Assembly: GCA_903820655.1 (NCBI GenBank)
Contig: CAIJIA010000158.1
Span: 1 to 8,035, forward strand
DNA: 8,035 nucleotides
Source: an uncultured Chloroflexota bacterium
Lineage (GTDB): Bacteria; Chloroflexota; Limnocylindria; Limnocylindrales; Limnocylindraceae
Direction of reading: 5' to 3'
In this document: in pieces, positions 1 through 6,665 of the stretch
Numbering within the stretch: the first letter of the stretch is position 1
How the letters are laid out: each line of letters opens with the position of its first letter
Program-made: the position numbers and the translations under genes
The notes under the pieces: generated by a model
Database searches by the model: none
The model's input: only the letters and a program-made list of their open reading frames with translations
What the model was told of the DNA's origin: nothing

Positions 1-488
1 GCGACGATGTAGCCGAAGCCTGTCTCTGGTCGTGTTGGCACAACGCCGAGTGTGTAGAGGGCGCCCTCTTCGCGGCTGGCGTGATCGGCTGCGGCGGCGA
101 GCGCAGTGCGCCAGGCGTCGGCATCGCGCACCGCATGGTCTGCGGGGATCACCAACATGACCGCGTCGTCGGGTCGATCGATGGTTGCCACCGCGAGGGC
201 GACCGCCGCCCCCGTGTTGCGGCTGACCGGCTCGGCAAGGATGTGATCGGCGGCGATCTGCGGCGCGCACTCGCGCACGAGGTGCACCTGGCTCGCCGCC
301 ACCACGATGTAGGTGTCGTCGCTGGAGACGAGTGGTGCGAGTCGCTCGAGGGTCACGGCGAGTGGGCTGCGCCCATGCAAGAGCGGGAGGAACGGCTTCG
401 GCCGGTTCGGGCTACTTAGGGGCCAGAGGCGCGTTCCGCCGCCACCGGCGAGAACGACCGCGTAGGGTCGACTACTCATCTGCGGCAT
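1..488 (-). CDS. manC: Mannose-1-phosphate guanylyltransferase, N-terminal part (runs off left edge)
   Basis: This enzyme makes GDP-mannose from mannose-1-phosphate and GTP in the cytoplasm, feeding mannose, fucose and rhamnose-type sugars into surface polysaccharides and glycans. Counting from the ATG at 479, 159 residues are visible. They show the nucleotidyltransferase signature LAGGGGTRLWP (10-20), the metal/phosphate-binding PKPF (27-30, where PKQF is usual), EPVSRNTGAAVALA (83-96), the PADH motif (112-115) and PTRPETGFGYI (148-158). Together these are typical of the ManC/CpsB family rather than of glucose-1-phosphate transferases. The family is usually about 350 residues or more, so over half is missing beyond the window. 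Two in-frame ATGs, at 488 and 479, are possible starts and neither has a clear Shine-Dalgarno site. The longer one is given here, adding only MPQ. The gene follows the GNAT gene on the same strand after about 50 bp, so it could be the end of the operon or separately expressed. Confidence 0.9.
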   Translation of the reverse strand, partial: MPQMSSRPYAVVLAGGGGTRLWPLSSPNRPKPFLPLLHGRSPLAVTLERLAPLVSSDDTYIVVAASQVHLVRECAPQIAADHILAEPVSRNTGAAVALAVATIDRPDDAVMLVIPADHAVRDADAWRTALAAAADHASREEGALYTLGVVPTRPETGFGYIV

Positions 489-512
489 CGTAGCGTGCGG
501 GCTCGGGGGCGA

Positions 513-533
513 ACGAATGTAGGGGTGATTCGT
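513..533. repeat. Short inverted repeat between the GNAT gene and manC
   Basis: A 6-bp perfect inverted repeat (ACGAAT / ATTCGT) encloses a 9-base spacer in the roughly 47-base gap between the GNAT stop codon (536-538) and the first possible manC start (488). The stem is A+T-rich for this genome and has no T-run after it, so it is not a convincing intrinsic terminator. It might be an operator half-site pair upstream of manC, or chance. I see no clear -35/-10 promoter here. Confidence 0.3.
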
Positions 534-535
534 GC

Positions 536-1372
536 TCAGCGACCGAAGAGGCGCCGGAGCATGCGCGGCACCGAAATGCCGCTGCGGCGGATCACGAGCC
601 GCTCCTCGAATTCGGCCTTCACGCTGTAGCCGAGCGATGTATAGACCGCGATCGCCGTGGCGTTGTCGCGCTGCACATTCAGCACCACTTCGTCGCAGAA
701 TCCAAGCAGCGCATCGGTCACCGCCGACGTGTTCGCGTGCGCGTAGCCGTTGCCGCGCGCGCTGCTCGCCGTGAGCACGTTGCCAACGACGGCGATGCGC
801 TCACGTCGACCAACCACATGGGTGCCAGCCGCGGCCACCAACTTGCCGTTGCGGTGAATGCCGCGATAGACCCCTTCGGCCACTGCGAGTGGCGGGAGCC
901 ATGCGGCGAAGCCCAACTGGTAGAGGTGGTTCAGCGCTGGAGCATCCGAAGGGATGAGGGGAACAACGAGCGCCGCAGCGGGTCCGGTGTACGGCACGAA
1001 CTCGGCGCGCGTCAGACCCATGCGCAACATCGGATTGATCTTCTCGGTCTCGTAGGTGAGATCAAGAACGGGATTCCCGCCCATCGGCGTCGGCACCCAG
1101 GCGGCGCGTGGGCGAATCCCGTGCTGCAAGATCGTGGCGATCCCCTCTGGCTCGCCGTAGAGGTGGAGCGGCTGCGGCGCCCACCCCGAGTACTCCATGC
1201 CGAGGGCAATCGGCGTGAGGCCGCGTCGCGCAACGTAGCAGCGTGTGCGCGGAAACTCACCGTCGTCAAGGTCGGCCAACGCGTGCGCCGTGATCCAGCG
1301 GTCACCAGTGATGAGCGATCGCACCAGCTCACGATCACGCGTTGCCGAAACCTCGATCGGCGTGGTGCTCAT
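536..1372 (-). CDS. GNAT-family N-acetyltransferase, two-part protein of unknown substrate
   Basis: A 278-residue cytoplasmic protein whose C-terminal half (about 140-262) is a GCN5-related acetyltransferase domain of the FR47-like kind, expected to move an acetyl group from acetyl-CoA to an amine. The acetyl-CoA pyrophosphate-binding motif A is seen as VLTASSARGNGYAHA (199-213), with RGNGYA as the R-x-x-G-x-A core. Motif B appears as LNVQRDNATAIAVYTSLGY (231-249), with the usual DN..A...Y..LGY pattern. The N-terminal 135 residues have no motif I can name. They may be a degenerate second GNAT fold, a common arrangement in tandem GNAT proteins. The tail ends in a basic stretch (RMLRRLFGR). The ATG overlaps the upstream gene's TGA by one base (TGATG) and has no Shine-Dalgarno site, so translation probably depends on reinitiation. 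Nothing in the sequence points to a specific substrate. Confidence 0.88.
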   Translation of the reverse strand: MSTTPIEVSATRDRELVRSLITGDRWITAHALADLDDGEFPRTRCYVARRGLTPIALGMEYSGWAPQPLHLYGEPEGIATILQHGIRPRAAWVPTPMGGNPVLDLTYETEKINPMLRMGLTRAEFVPYTGPAAALVVPLIPSDAPALNHLYQLGFAAWLPPLAVAEGVYRGIHRNGKLVAAAGTHVVGRRERIAVVGNVLTASSARGNGYAHANTSAVTDALLGFCDEVVLNVQRDNATAIAVYTSLGYSVKAEFEERLVIRRSGISVPRMLRRLFGR

Positions 1373-2592
1373 CAGTCGATCAGCGTAATGCCGTCAAGTG
1401 CCAAGAGCTCAACTCGTGGTGCCGCAACCTGCACGCCACTCGTAATGCCACGCGCGGCGAATGGAGCGCCGCGTTGCGCCGCCGCGTTGTTCACGGCGTC
1501 AACACGCTTGGCCAGCTCGGCGCCGGTGAGATCGGTCGCTGCTGATCCGGCAACGAGATAGACGGGCACACCCGAGAAGAGCGCGGCGGCGGCGAGGCCG
1601 ACGCCACCCGCTGGGACCACGGCGTAGCCGGCGCGGCTGACCGCATCGCTACCAAGAATGAGTGCGCCGATGGGGCCATCCGCGTTCGCGATCTCACTGG
1701 CGAGTTGGCCATCTTCGAGGAGTCGCGGAGTGAGGCCGGCACGCACCGCGTCGGCGGCATCAATGGCGCCGAGTCGTGGTGCGCCGAGCACATCAACCGT
1801 TGGGCCGGCGCCAATCGTGAACGTGCGCACGCGGAGGTGGCGCAGGCCCTCATGGAGCGGGGCGAGATCACCCCACGCGGTCGCGCCAAGGCCGGGGCCG
1901 CTGGCAATCGTGGTCCCGCGAGCAAGACCAGCGCCCTTCAGTGTTGCGGCGATGCGCTTGCCGTAGGCGGCGCGCTGCCCGAGCTGTGTTGCGGCGCGCG
2001 CGGCGATCGCGGCATCAAGGCTCTCACCTCCCAAGGCAACCGGAAGGAGCGCATCGAGTTCGTCGTGAAGTGAACCCGAAAGTGGTGCGGCATTGCGAAG
2101 TGCGGCGGCGGCGGCATGCAGGCGTGCGACACGACCGCCGGCGGAGCCGACGCTAGCGAGGGCCAAGGCGAAGGCGGCGGCAAGACCACGAATCGGACCA
2201 GGGGCAATGGCATCAACCGTGAGGAGTGCGGCGATGCTGCTCGCACTCGTGGCGCGTCGCTCGGCGATCACTGCGGGGAGGGCGCGAACGTCGAGCACAA
2301 TCACCGCGCCCTCTTCGTCGCGAATTGGTGAGGCGAAGGCCGGCTCTGGTGCTGCAGTTCCCGCCTTGATCAGGCCCGCGTCGCCGGGCATATCGAGATG
2401 CGTCTCCGCGGCGCGTCGACGCGTTGGCTCGGCACCTGCCTCACGGGTTGGAGTTTGTAGTTCCGCGCCAATCGCCTCAGCCTGACCGCGCAGTGCGCCG
2501 ATCGCGCCGAAGAGTGAGCCGGCCGTGGCGGCGCCATCTTTGGCGATGCTACGAAGGAAGGTTCGGCGATCGCTTGCTGGGCGTTTCGCCAT
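1372..2592 (-). CDS. Divergent eIF2B/MtnA-fold (sugar-phosphate isomerase-like) protein with Tat-like leader
   Basis: A 406-residue protein. Residues about 94-406 resemble the family of methylthioribose-1-phosphate isomerase (MtnA), ribose-1,5-bisphosphate isomerase and eIF2B alpha/beta/delta subunits. VLDVRALP (99-106) followed by DAIAPGPIRGLAAAFALALA (127-146) matches the MtnA segment with VRGAPAIG..AAYGLALA. IASGPGLGATAWG (229-241) lies where MtnA has LTHCNAGALAT. LILGSDAVSRAGY (311-323) matches the GAD[RA]-V..NG segment, and VPVYLVAG (342-349) and VAAPRVELLALDGITLI (389-405) match the closing core strand and the NPAFD..PPELI tail. The catalytic cysteine position is proline (about 233) and the protein has no cysteine at all, so standard isomerase chemistry is unlikely. 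The N-terminus carries SDRRTFLR (7-14), then a small-residue hydrophobic stretch (20-34) and AEA (38-40), resembling a twin-arginine export signal. Residues 41-93 look like a disordered linker. Starts at an ATG 8 bp after apt. Function unknown. Confidence 0.72.
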   Translation of the reverse strand: MAKRPASDRRTFLRSIAKDGAATAGSLFGAIGALRGQAEAIGAELQTPTREAGAEPTRRRAAETHLDMPGDAGLIKAGTAAPEPAFASPIRDEEGAVIVLDVRALPAVIAERRATSASSIAALLTVDAIAPGPIRGLAAAFALALASVGSAGGRVARLHAAAAALRNAAPLSGSLHDELDALLPVALGGESLDAAIAARAATQLGQRAAYGKRIAATLKGAGLARGTTIASGPGLGATAWGDLAPLHEGLRHLRVRTFTIGAGPTVDVLGAPRLGAIDAADAVRAGLTPRLLEDGQLASEIANADGPIGALILGSDAVSRAGYAVVPAGGVGLAAAALFSGVPVYLVAGSAATDLTGAELAKRVDAVNNAAAQRGAPFAARGITSGVQVAAPRVELLALDGITLID

Positions 2593-2600
2593 ACCGGCGA

Positions 2601-3122
2601 TTAGAAGGCGATGATCGCCGAGACGATGCCGTCTGGGAGTCGCTTGCGACCGCCAAGGACGGGGAGTTCTGCCAAGAAGCTGATACCGACGACGGTGGCG
2701 CCGAGCTGTTCGACAAGTTTTACGGTGCCAGCAACGGTGCCGCCGGTAGCGAGAACATCGTCAACGATCACCACGCGGGCACCCTTCTGGAGCGCATCGC
2801 GATGGATCTCAAGAACATTCTTGCCGTACTCAAGGTCGTACTCCACCGAGATCGTTTCGGCGGGGAGCTTGCCGAGCTTGCGCACTGGCACGAAGCCGAC
2901 ACCAAGGGTTGCGGCGATGGGGGCACCAAAGATGAAGCCACGCGATTCGATGCCGATGATCACGTCGGGCTTCAGCCCGCGGATCGGTGCCGTCATCGCC
3001 TCGAGGGCGGCGGCGAAGGCCTCACCATCCTGCAGGAGGGTGGTGATATCGCGAAAGACGATCCCCTTCTTCGGAAAGTCAGGGATCGTTCGAATCTTCG
3101 AGGAGAGCTGTTCAGGGGTCAC
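2601..3122 (-). CDS. apt: Adenine phosphoribosyltransferase
   Basis: This cytoplasmic purine-salvage enzyme joins adenine to PRPP to make AMP and pyrophosphate. The 173 residues are the normal family length and complete. Visible marks are PDFPKKGIVFRDIT (14-27), the ESRGFIFG segment (59-66), the flexible-loop region RKLGKLP (81-87, usually RKPGKLP), ETISVEYDLEYG (89-100), and the PRPP-binding loop VVIVDDVLATGGT (117-129) with its acidic pair D121 and D122. The start is a GTG 9 bp after the mfd stop. No Shine-Dalgarno site is visible, and the FPKKG region would lie at its usual distance from this start. Spacing of 9 bp upstream and 8 bp downstream places it inside an operon with mfd and the eIF2B-like gene. 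AMP made here is linked in other organisms to the salvage of methylthioadenosine and AMP-derived ribose phosphates, which makes the neighbouring isomerase-fold gene noteworthy. Confidence 0.97.
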   Translation of the reverse strand: MTPEQLSSKIRTIPDFPKKGIVFRDITTLLQDGEAFAAALEAMTAPIRGLKPDVIIGIESRGFIFGAPIAATLGVGFVPVRKLGKLPAETISVEYDLEYGKNVLEIHRDALQKGARVVIVDDVLATGGTVAGTVKLVEQLGATVVGISFLAELPVLGGRKRLPDGIVSAIIAF

Positions 3123-3131
3123 GGCGGGAGT

Positions 3132-6100
3132 TTACGCGAGCGGCGCGCCTGCCGTGTTCGTCGCCTCCCAGCGGCGCACCTCAGCCACGATCCCCTGCAC
3201 GAGTTGTGCGGCAAGGCGCCACGCCTCCCCACCCGTGACCCGCTCCCGGCTGCGGATCTGGCTGCCGCTCATGCTGAGCGCTGGAATAGGGTTTGCCACC
3301 AAGGCTCGTGCCGCAAGGCCAGGCTGCAGCTCGCCGAGGCGCACGATCAGGCGACCCTCCTCAATAAGGAGTGAGGCGAGCCCCGCCTCGCTCGCGCCGG
3401 CGCGGAGTCGTGCCACCTCGAGGAGTCGCTCCGCCTCTGCGGGTGGCGCACCGTACCGGTCGCGCAGCTCTTCGGCGATTGCGTTGATCGTGGCGTCGGA
3501 GTCGGCGAGGCCGAGGCGGCGATAGAGGTCGAGTCGCTGTCCCTCGTCGGCCACATAGGTGTCGGCAAGGTGTGCGGAGACCGGAAGGTCGATGAGTGCC
3601 GCGGTGCGACGACGGGTCGGTTCACGGCCCTCGCGGCTGGCGCGACGAACCTCGACCGCATCGGCGAGGAGCTGCGAGTAGAGATCGAAGCCGACCGCCG
3701 CAATATGCCCAGACTGTTCGCCACCGAGCAGGTCGCCCGCGCCGCGAATCTCAAGATCCGCGAGTGCCAACTGGAATCCGGCGCCGAGGTGCGACGCATC
3801 GAAGATCGCCTTCAGGCGCTTGCGCGCATCATCAGTGAGCGCCTCTTCGCGTCGGTAGAGCAGGTAGCACCAGGCGCGACGACTGCTCCGCCCCACACGT
3901 CCGCGTAGCTGATAGAGCTGCGCGAGGCCGAGTCGATCGGCGCGATCAATGATGATCGTGTTTGCATTCGGAATGTCGAGACCCGATTCGATGATGGTGG
4001 TGCAGACCAAGATCTGCGCCTCGCCGCGAACGAACTCACCCATCACGCGCTCTAGCGCGCGCTCCTCCATCTGTCCGTGTCCGACGACTACCCGCGCATC
4101 GGGAACGAGTCGGCGAATCTGCTCTGCTGCTGCTTCAATGGATTCCACGCGGTTATGCACGTAGTACGACTGGCCACCGCGCTCCAGTTCGCGCAGCAGG
4201 GCATCGCGCACCAGTTCAAGACTCGCCTCGGTGACGCGCGTTGCCACAGGGTGGCGATCTTCTGGGGGTGTCTCAATGGTCGAGAGATCGCGAATCCCCG
4301 AGAGGGCAAGGTTCAGCGTGCGCGGGATCGGCGTAGCGGTAAGGGTCATCACGTCGAGTTCGGCGCGGAGCGACTTCATGCGCTCCTTCGCGGCAACGCC
4401 GAAGCGGTGCTCTTCGTCGACGACGAGCAGGCCGAGGTGCTTGAAGGCGACATCCTTTGACAGCAGCCGATGAGTGGCAACGACCAGGTCGACCTCGCCG
4501 GTAGCGAGTTTGGCGACGATCTCGGCCTGTCGCGCCGCGGAGACACTGCGCGAGAGGAGCTCGAGCTTGAACGGGTATGCCGCGAGGCGGCGGCGGAACG
4601 TTTCGATGTGCTGCAGGGCGAGCACGGTCGTTGGCACCAGCACGGCGACCTGGCGCCCCGCCTCGAGCACGGCGAAGGCGGCACGTAGCGCCACCTCGGT
4701 CTTCCCGTAGCCAACGTCACCCACGATCACGCGATCCATCGGACGCGGTCGGCTCAGGTCACCCTTCGTTGCCTCAATGGCGGTGAGTTGGTCGGGCGTT
4801 TCGCGATACGGGAAGGCGGCCTCAAACTCGGCGAGCCATGGGCTCCCTGGCGTGATCGCCGGGCGATGCGCCAACTCGCGCGCGGCGTAGATGCGCAGCA
4901 GCTCATCGGCGAGATCATCGGCCGCCTTCTTGGCGCGCTCCTTCGCACGGCGCCACTCCCCACCACCGAGTCGACTGAGTTGCGGATGCTCCGAGCCGGT
5001 GTAGCGCGCGATGCGTGCCAGCTGTTCCACTGGGGTGAAGACCGTATCGGTGCCGCCATACGCAATCTCGAGGTAGTCGCGCTGATCGCCGTCGCCACCG
5101 CGGCGCAGCATCCCCACGAACCGGCCAACGCCGTGATCCACATGCACCAGGTAGTCGCCCGGGGTGAGTCGCTCTGCCGCCTCTCGCGTGATGCCGCGAC
5201 GGTGCACCGCCGGTCGACGAACACGCGTCGCACCGAAGAGTTCGCGATCGGTGATCACCGTCAACCCATCGACGCCACCCTGGAATCCGCCGTCTAGTCC
5301 GCCGGTCAGGATGGTGAGTGAGCCTGGCTTCGGGTTCGTGAGCATTCCTTCGCTCACCACCGCGCGTTCACCACCCTCGGTGATCAGCTCAGCGATGCGC
5401 GCCGCCTGTTCCGAAACGATCAGCACCCGCGCCTTGTCTCGACGCCATGTTTCGAGGCCCTCGGTGAGTGCGTGCGATCGCCCGCTCGGCACCACTGGGT
5501 CGTGCCAGCCGAATGAGTCGTCACCTTCGGCGCGAATCAGCGTTGTTGCATCAGAGCTCCAGGTGAGCGCTAGTCGTTGACGACCGGCGGTGGTGAGTGC
5601 CGCAATGAGTGCAGCACCCTCTGGGATCGGTGACGGCCAACCTGCGGGCAGCAGGCGTGTCGTACGCAGCACATCGGCGCGCTCCTCGGTCTGACGCGAG
5701 AGTGCATCCGCGGCCTGGCGCAGTTCGCCGGGCTCATCGAGCACCACCAGTGCGTCACCCACCTGGTCGTAGGCGCGCTCAGCGGTAAGGAGCACCGACC
5801 AGAGTTCCAGCCCATCACCGCGCTCCGCCTGGTTGCGAGCGGCGATCCCCGCCTCCCAGCGCGCCAGGTCTTCGGCGAGTCGTGATGGCAGTTCGGTTTC
5901 GCCACCGCCACGCACGATCCCTTCGGCGACCGCTCGGGCGGCGGCCACGCGCGCTGCGTCGAGGGGGAACTCGCTCGCTGGGAGCAGCTGCACCAGCGGC
6001 ACCGCCTCACGGCTGCGCTGGTCGGCAGGGTCCATGCGCCGAATGCTCTCGATCTCATCGCCGAACCACTCGATACGGAGCGGCGATGTCTCGCCCGCGG

Positions 6101-6665
6101 GGAAGAGGTCGACGATGCCGCCGCGTCGTGCAATCTCGCCGCGACCACCCACGAGGGAGGTCGCCTCGTAGCCGAGGGCGATGGCGCGCGAGGTCACGGC
6201 GTCGAGGGTGATGCGATCCCCTGCACGCAAGAGGAGCGGTTCGGCGCGCAAGTCAGCCAGCGAAATTGTTGGCTGTGCCACCGCGAGGAGCGAGGTCACC
6301 AGGATGCGCGGGCTCCCCTCATGCCATGCGGCGAGCGTTGCGACGCGACCGGCCGACTCATCGATGACGAGTTCACCGCGCTCGTACGGCAGTGCGCTGC
6401 GCGGCTCGAGCAGTACGACAGAGGTTGGATCGTGGAACCAGGAGCGCAGTGCATCGGCAACGCGTTCGGCGACCTCAGGGTCGCGTGCCACCCAAACGAT
6501 GCGCCGATCAGCGGCGAGCGCTGCGCCGAGCTGCGCCTTCGCGGCATGGGGAACATGAATGAGCGATGCGTCGCTCTTCGTTAGTTGCTTGGTGAGTGCG
6601 GTGAATGGTGCTGCGGCGCGCAGCGTGTCAAGAAGTGGTGCGAGTGACGGCGTGTGGCGATTCAC
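3132..6665 (-). CDS. mfd: Transcription-repair coupling factor Mfd
   Basis: Mfd is an ATP-driven DNA translocase that finds RNA polymerase stalled at lesions, pushes it off and recruits UvrA for nucleotide excision repair. From the GTG at 6665 the protein has 1177 residues, near the 1150 usual for the family. The N-terminal UvrB-like module (to about 220) includes EPRSALPYER (87-96) and GEIARRGGIVDLFPAGE (176-192). Its Walker A site is degenerate, as expected in Mfd. The polymerase-interacting domain is around 500-556 (DYLVHVDHGVGRFVGM onward). The translocase has Walker A GDVGYGKT (649-656), DEEH (750-753), TATPIPRT (776-783), and GLDIPNANT to QLYQLRGRVGRS (895-927). The C-terminal TRCF domain follows DLEIRGAGDLLGGEQSGH. 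The GTG overlaps the pth stop by 4 bp (GTGA), suggesting translational coupling. A TTG at 6707, 14 codons upstream and behind a GGAAGA, is a weaker alternative start. All main ATPase motifs are intact. Confidence 0.97.
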   Translation of the reverse strand: MNRHTPSLAPLLDTLRAAAPFTALTKQLTKSDASLIHVPHAAKAQLGAALAADRRIVWVARDPEVAERVADALRSWFHDPTSVVLLEPRSALPYERGELVIDESAGRVATLAAWHEGSPRILVTSLLAVAQPTISLADLRAEPLLLRAGDRITLDAVTSRAIALGYEATSLVGGRGEIARRGGIVDLFPAGETSPLRIEWFGDEIESIRRMDPADQRSREAVPLVQLLPASEFPLDAARVAAARAVAEGIVRGGGETELPSRLAEDLARWEAGIAARNQAERGDGLELWSVLLTAERAYDQVGDALVVLDEPGELRQAADALSRQTEERADVLRTTRLLPAGWPSPIPEGAALIAALTTAGRQRLALTWSSDATTLIRAEGDDSFGWHDPVVPSGRSHALTEGLETWRRDKARVLIVSEQAARIAELITEGGERAVVSEGMLTNPKPGSLTILTGGLDGGFQGGVDGLTVITDRELFGATRVRRPAVHRRGITREAAERLTPGDYLVHVDHGVGRFVGMLRRGGDGDQRDYLEIAYGGTDTVFTPVEQLARIARYTGSEHPQLSRLGGGEWRRAKERAKKAADDLADELLRIYAARELAHRPAITPGSPWLAEFEAAFPYRETPDQLTAIEATKGDLSRPRPMDRVIVGDVGYGKTEVALRAAFAVLEAGRQVAVLVPTTVLALQHIETFRRRLAAYPFKLELLSRSVSAARQAEIVAKLATGEVDLVVATHRLLSKDVAFKHLGLLVVDEEHRFGVAAKERMKSLRAELDVMTLTATPIPRTLNLALSGIRDLSTIETPPEDRHPVATRVTEASLELVRDALLRELERGGQSYYVHNRVESIEAAAEQIRRLVPDARVVVGHGQMEERALERVMGEFVRGEAQILVCTTIIESGLDIPNANTIIIDRADRLGLAQLYQLRGRVGRSSRRAWCYLLYRREEALTDDARKRLKAIFDASHLGAGFQLALADLEIRGAGDLLGGEQSGHIAAVGFDLYSQLLADAVEVRRASREGREPTRRRTAALIDLPVSAHLADTYVADEGQRLDLYRRLGLADSDATINAIAEELRDRYGAPPAEAERLLEVARLRAGASEAGLASLLIEEGRLIVRLGELQPGLAARALVANPIPALSMSGSQIRSRERVTGGEAWRLAAQLVQGIVAEVRRWEATNTAGAPLA

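Noticed and set aside
513..533. Intrinsic transcription terminator after the GNAT gene.
   Set aside because: The stem is only 6 bp, A+T-rich with a 9-base loop, and no T-run follows in the direction of transcription.
737..1561. A 274-codon open frame on the plus strand.
   Set aside because: It is antisense to the GNAT gene and crosses into the eIF2B-like gene. Its Arg/Ala/His-rich composition is typical of shadow frames.
1372..2592. Naming the eIF2B-like gene mtnA.
   Set aside because: The catalytic cysteine is absent and several pocket residues differ, so the isomerase function cannot be supported.
2424..3525. Long open frames on the plus strand (about 300 codons each, at 2424-3374 and 2611-3525) opposite apt and its flanks.
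   Set aside because: They lie antisense to apt, mfd and the eIF2B-like gene, have no recognisable motifs, and are expected in high-G+C DNA where opposite-strand stops are rare.
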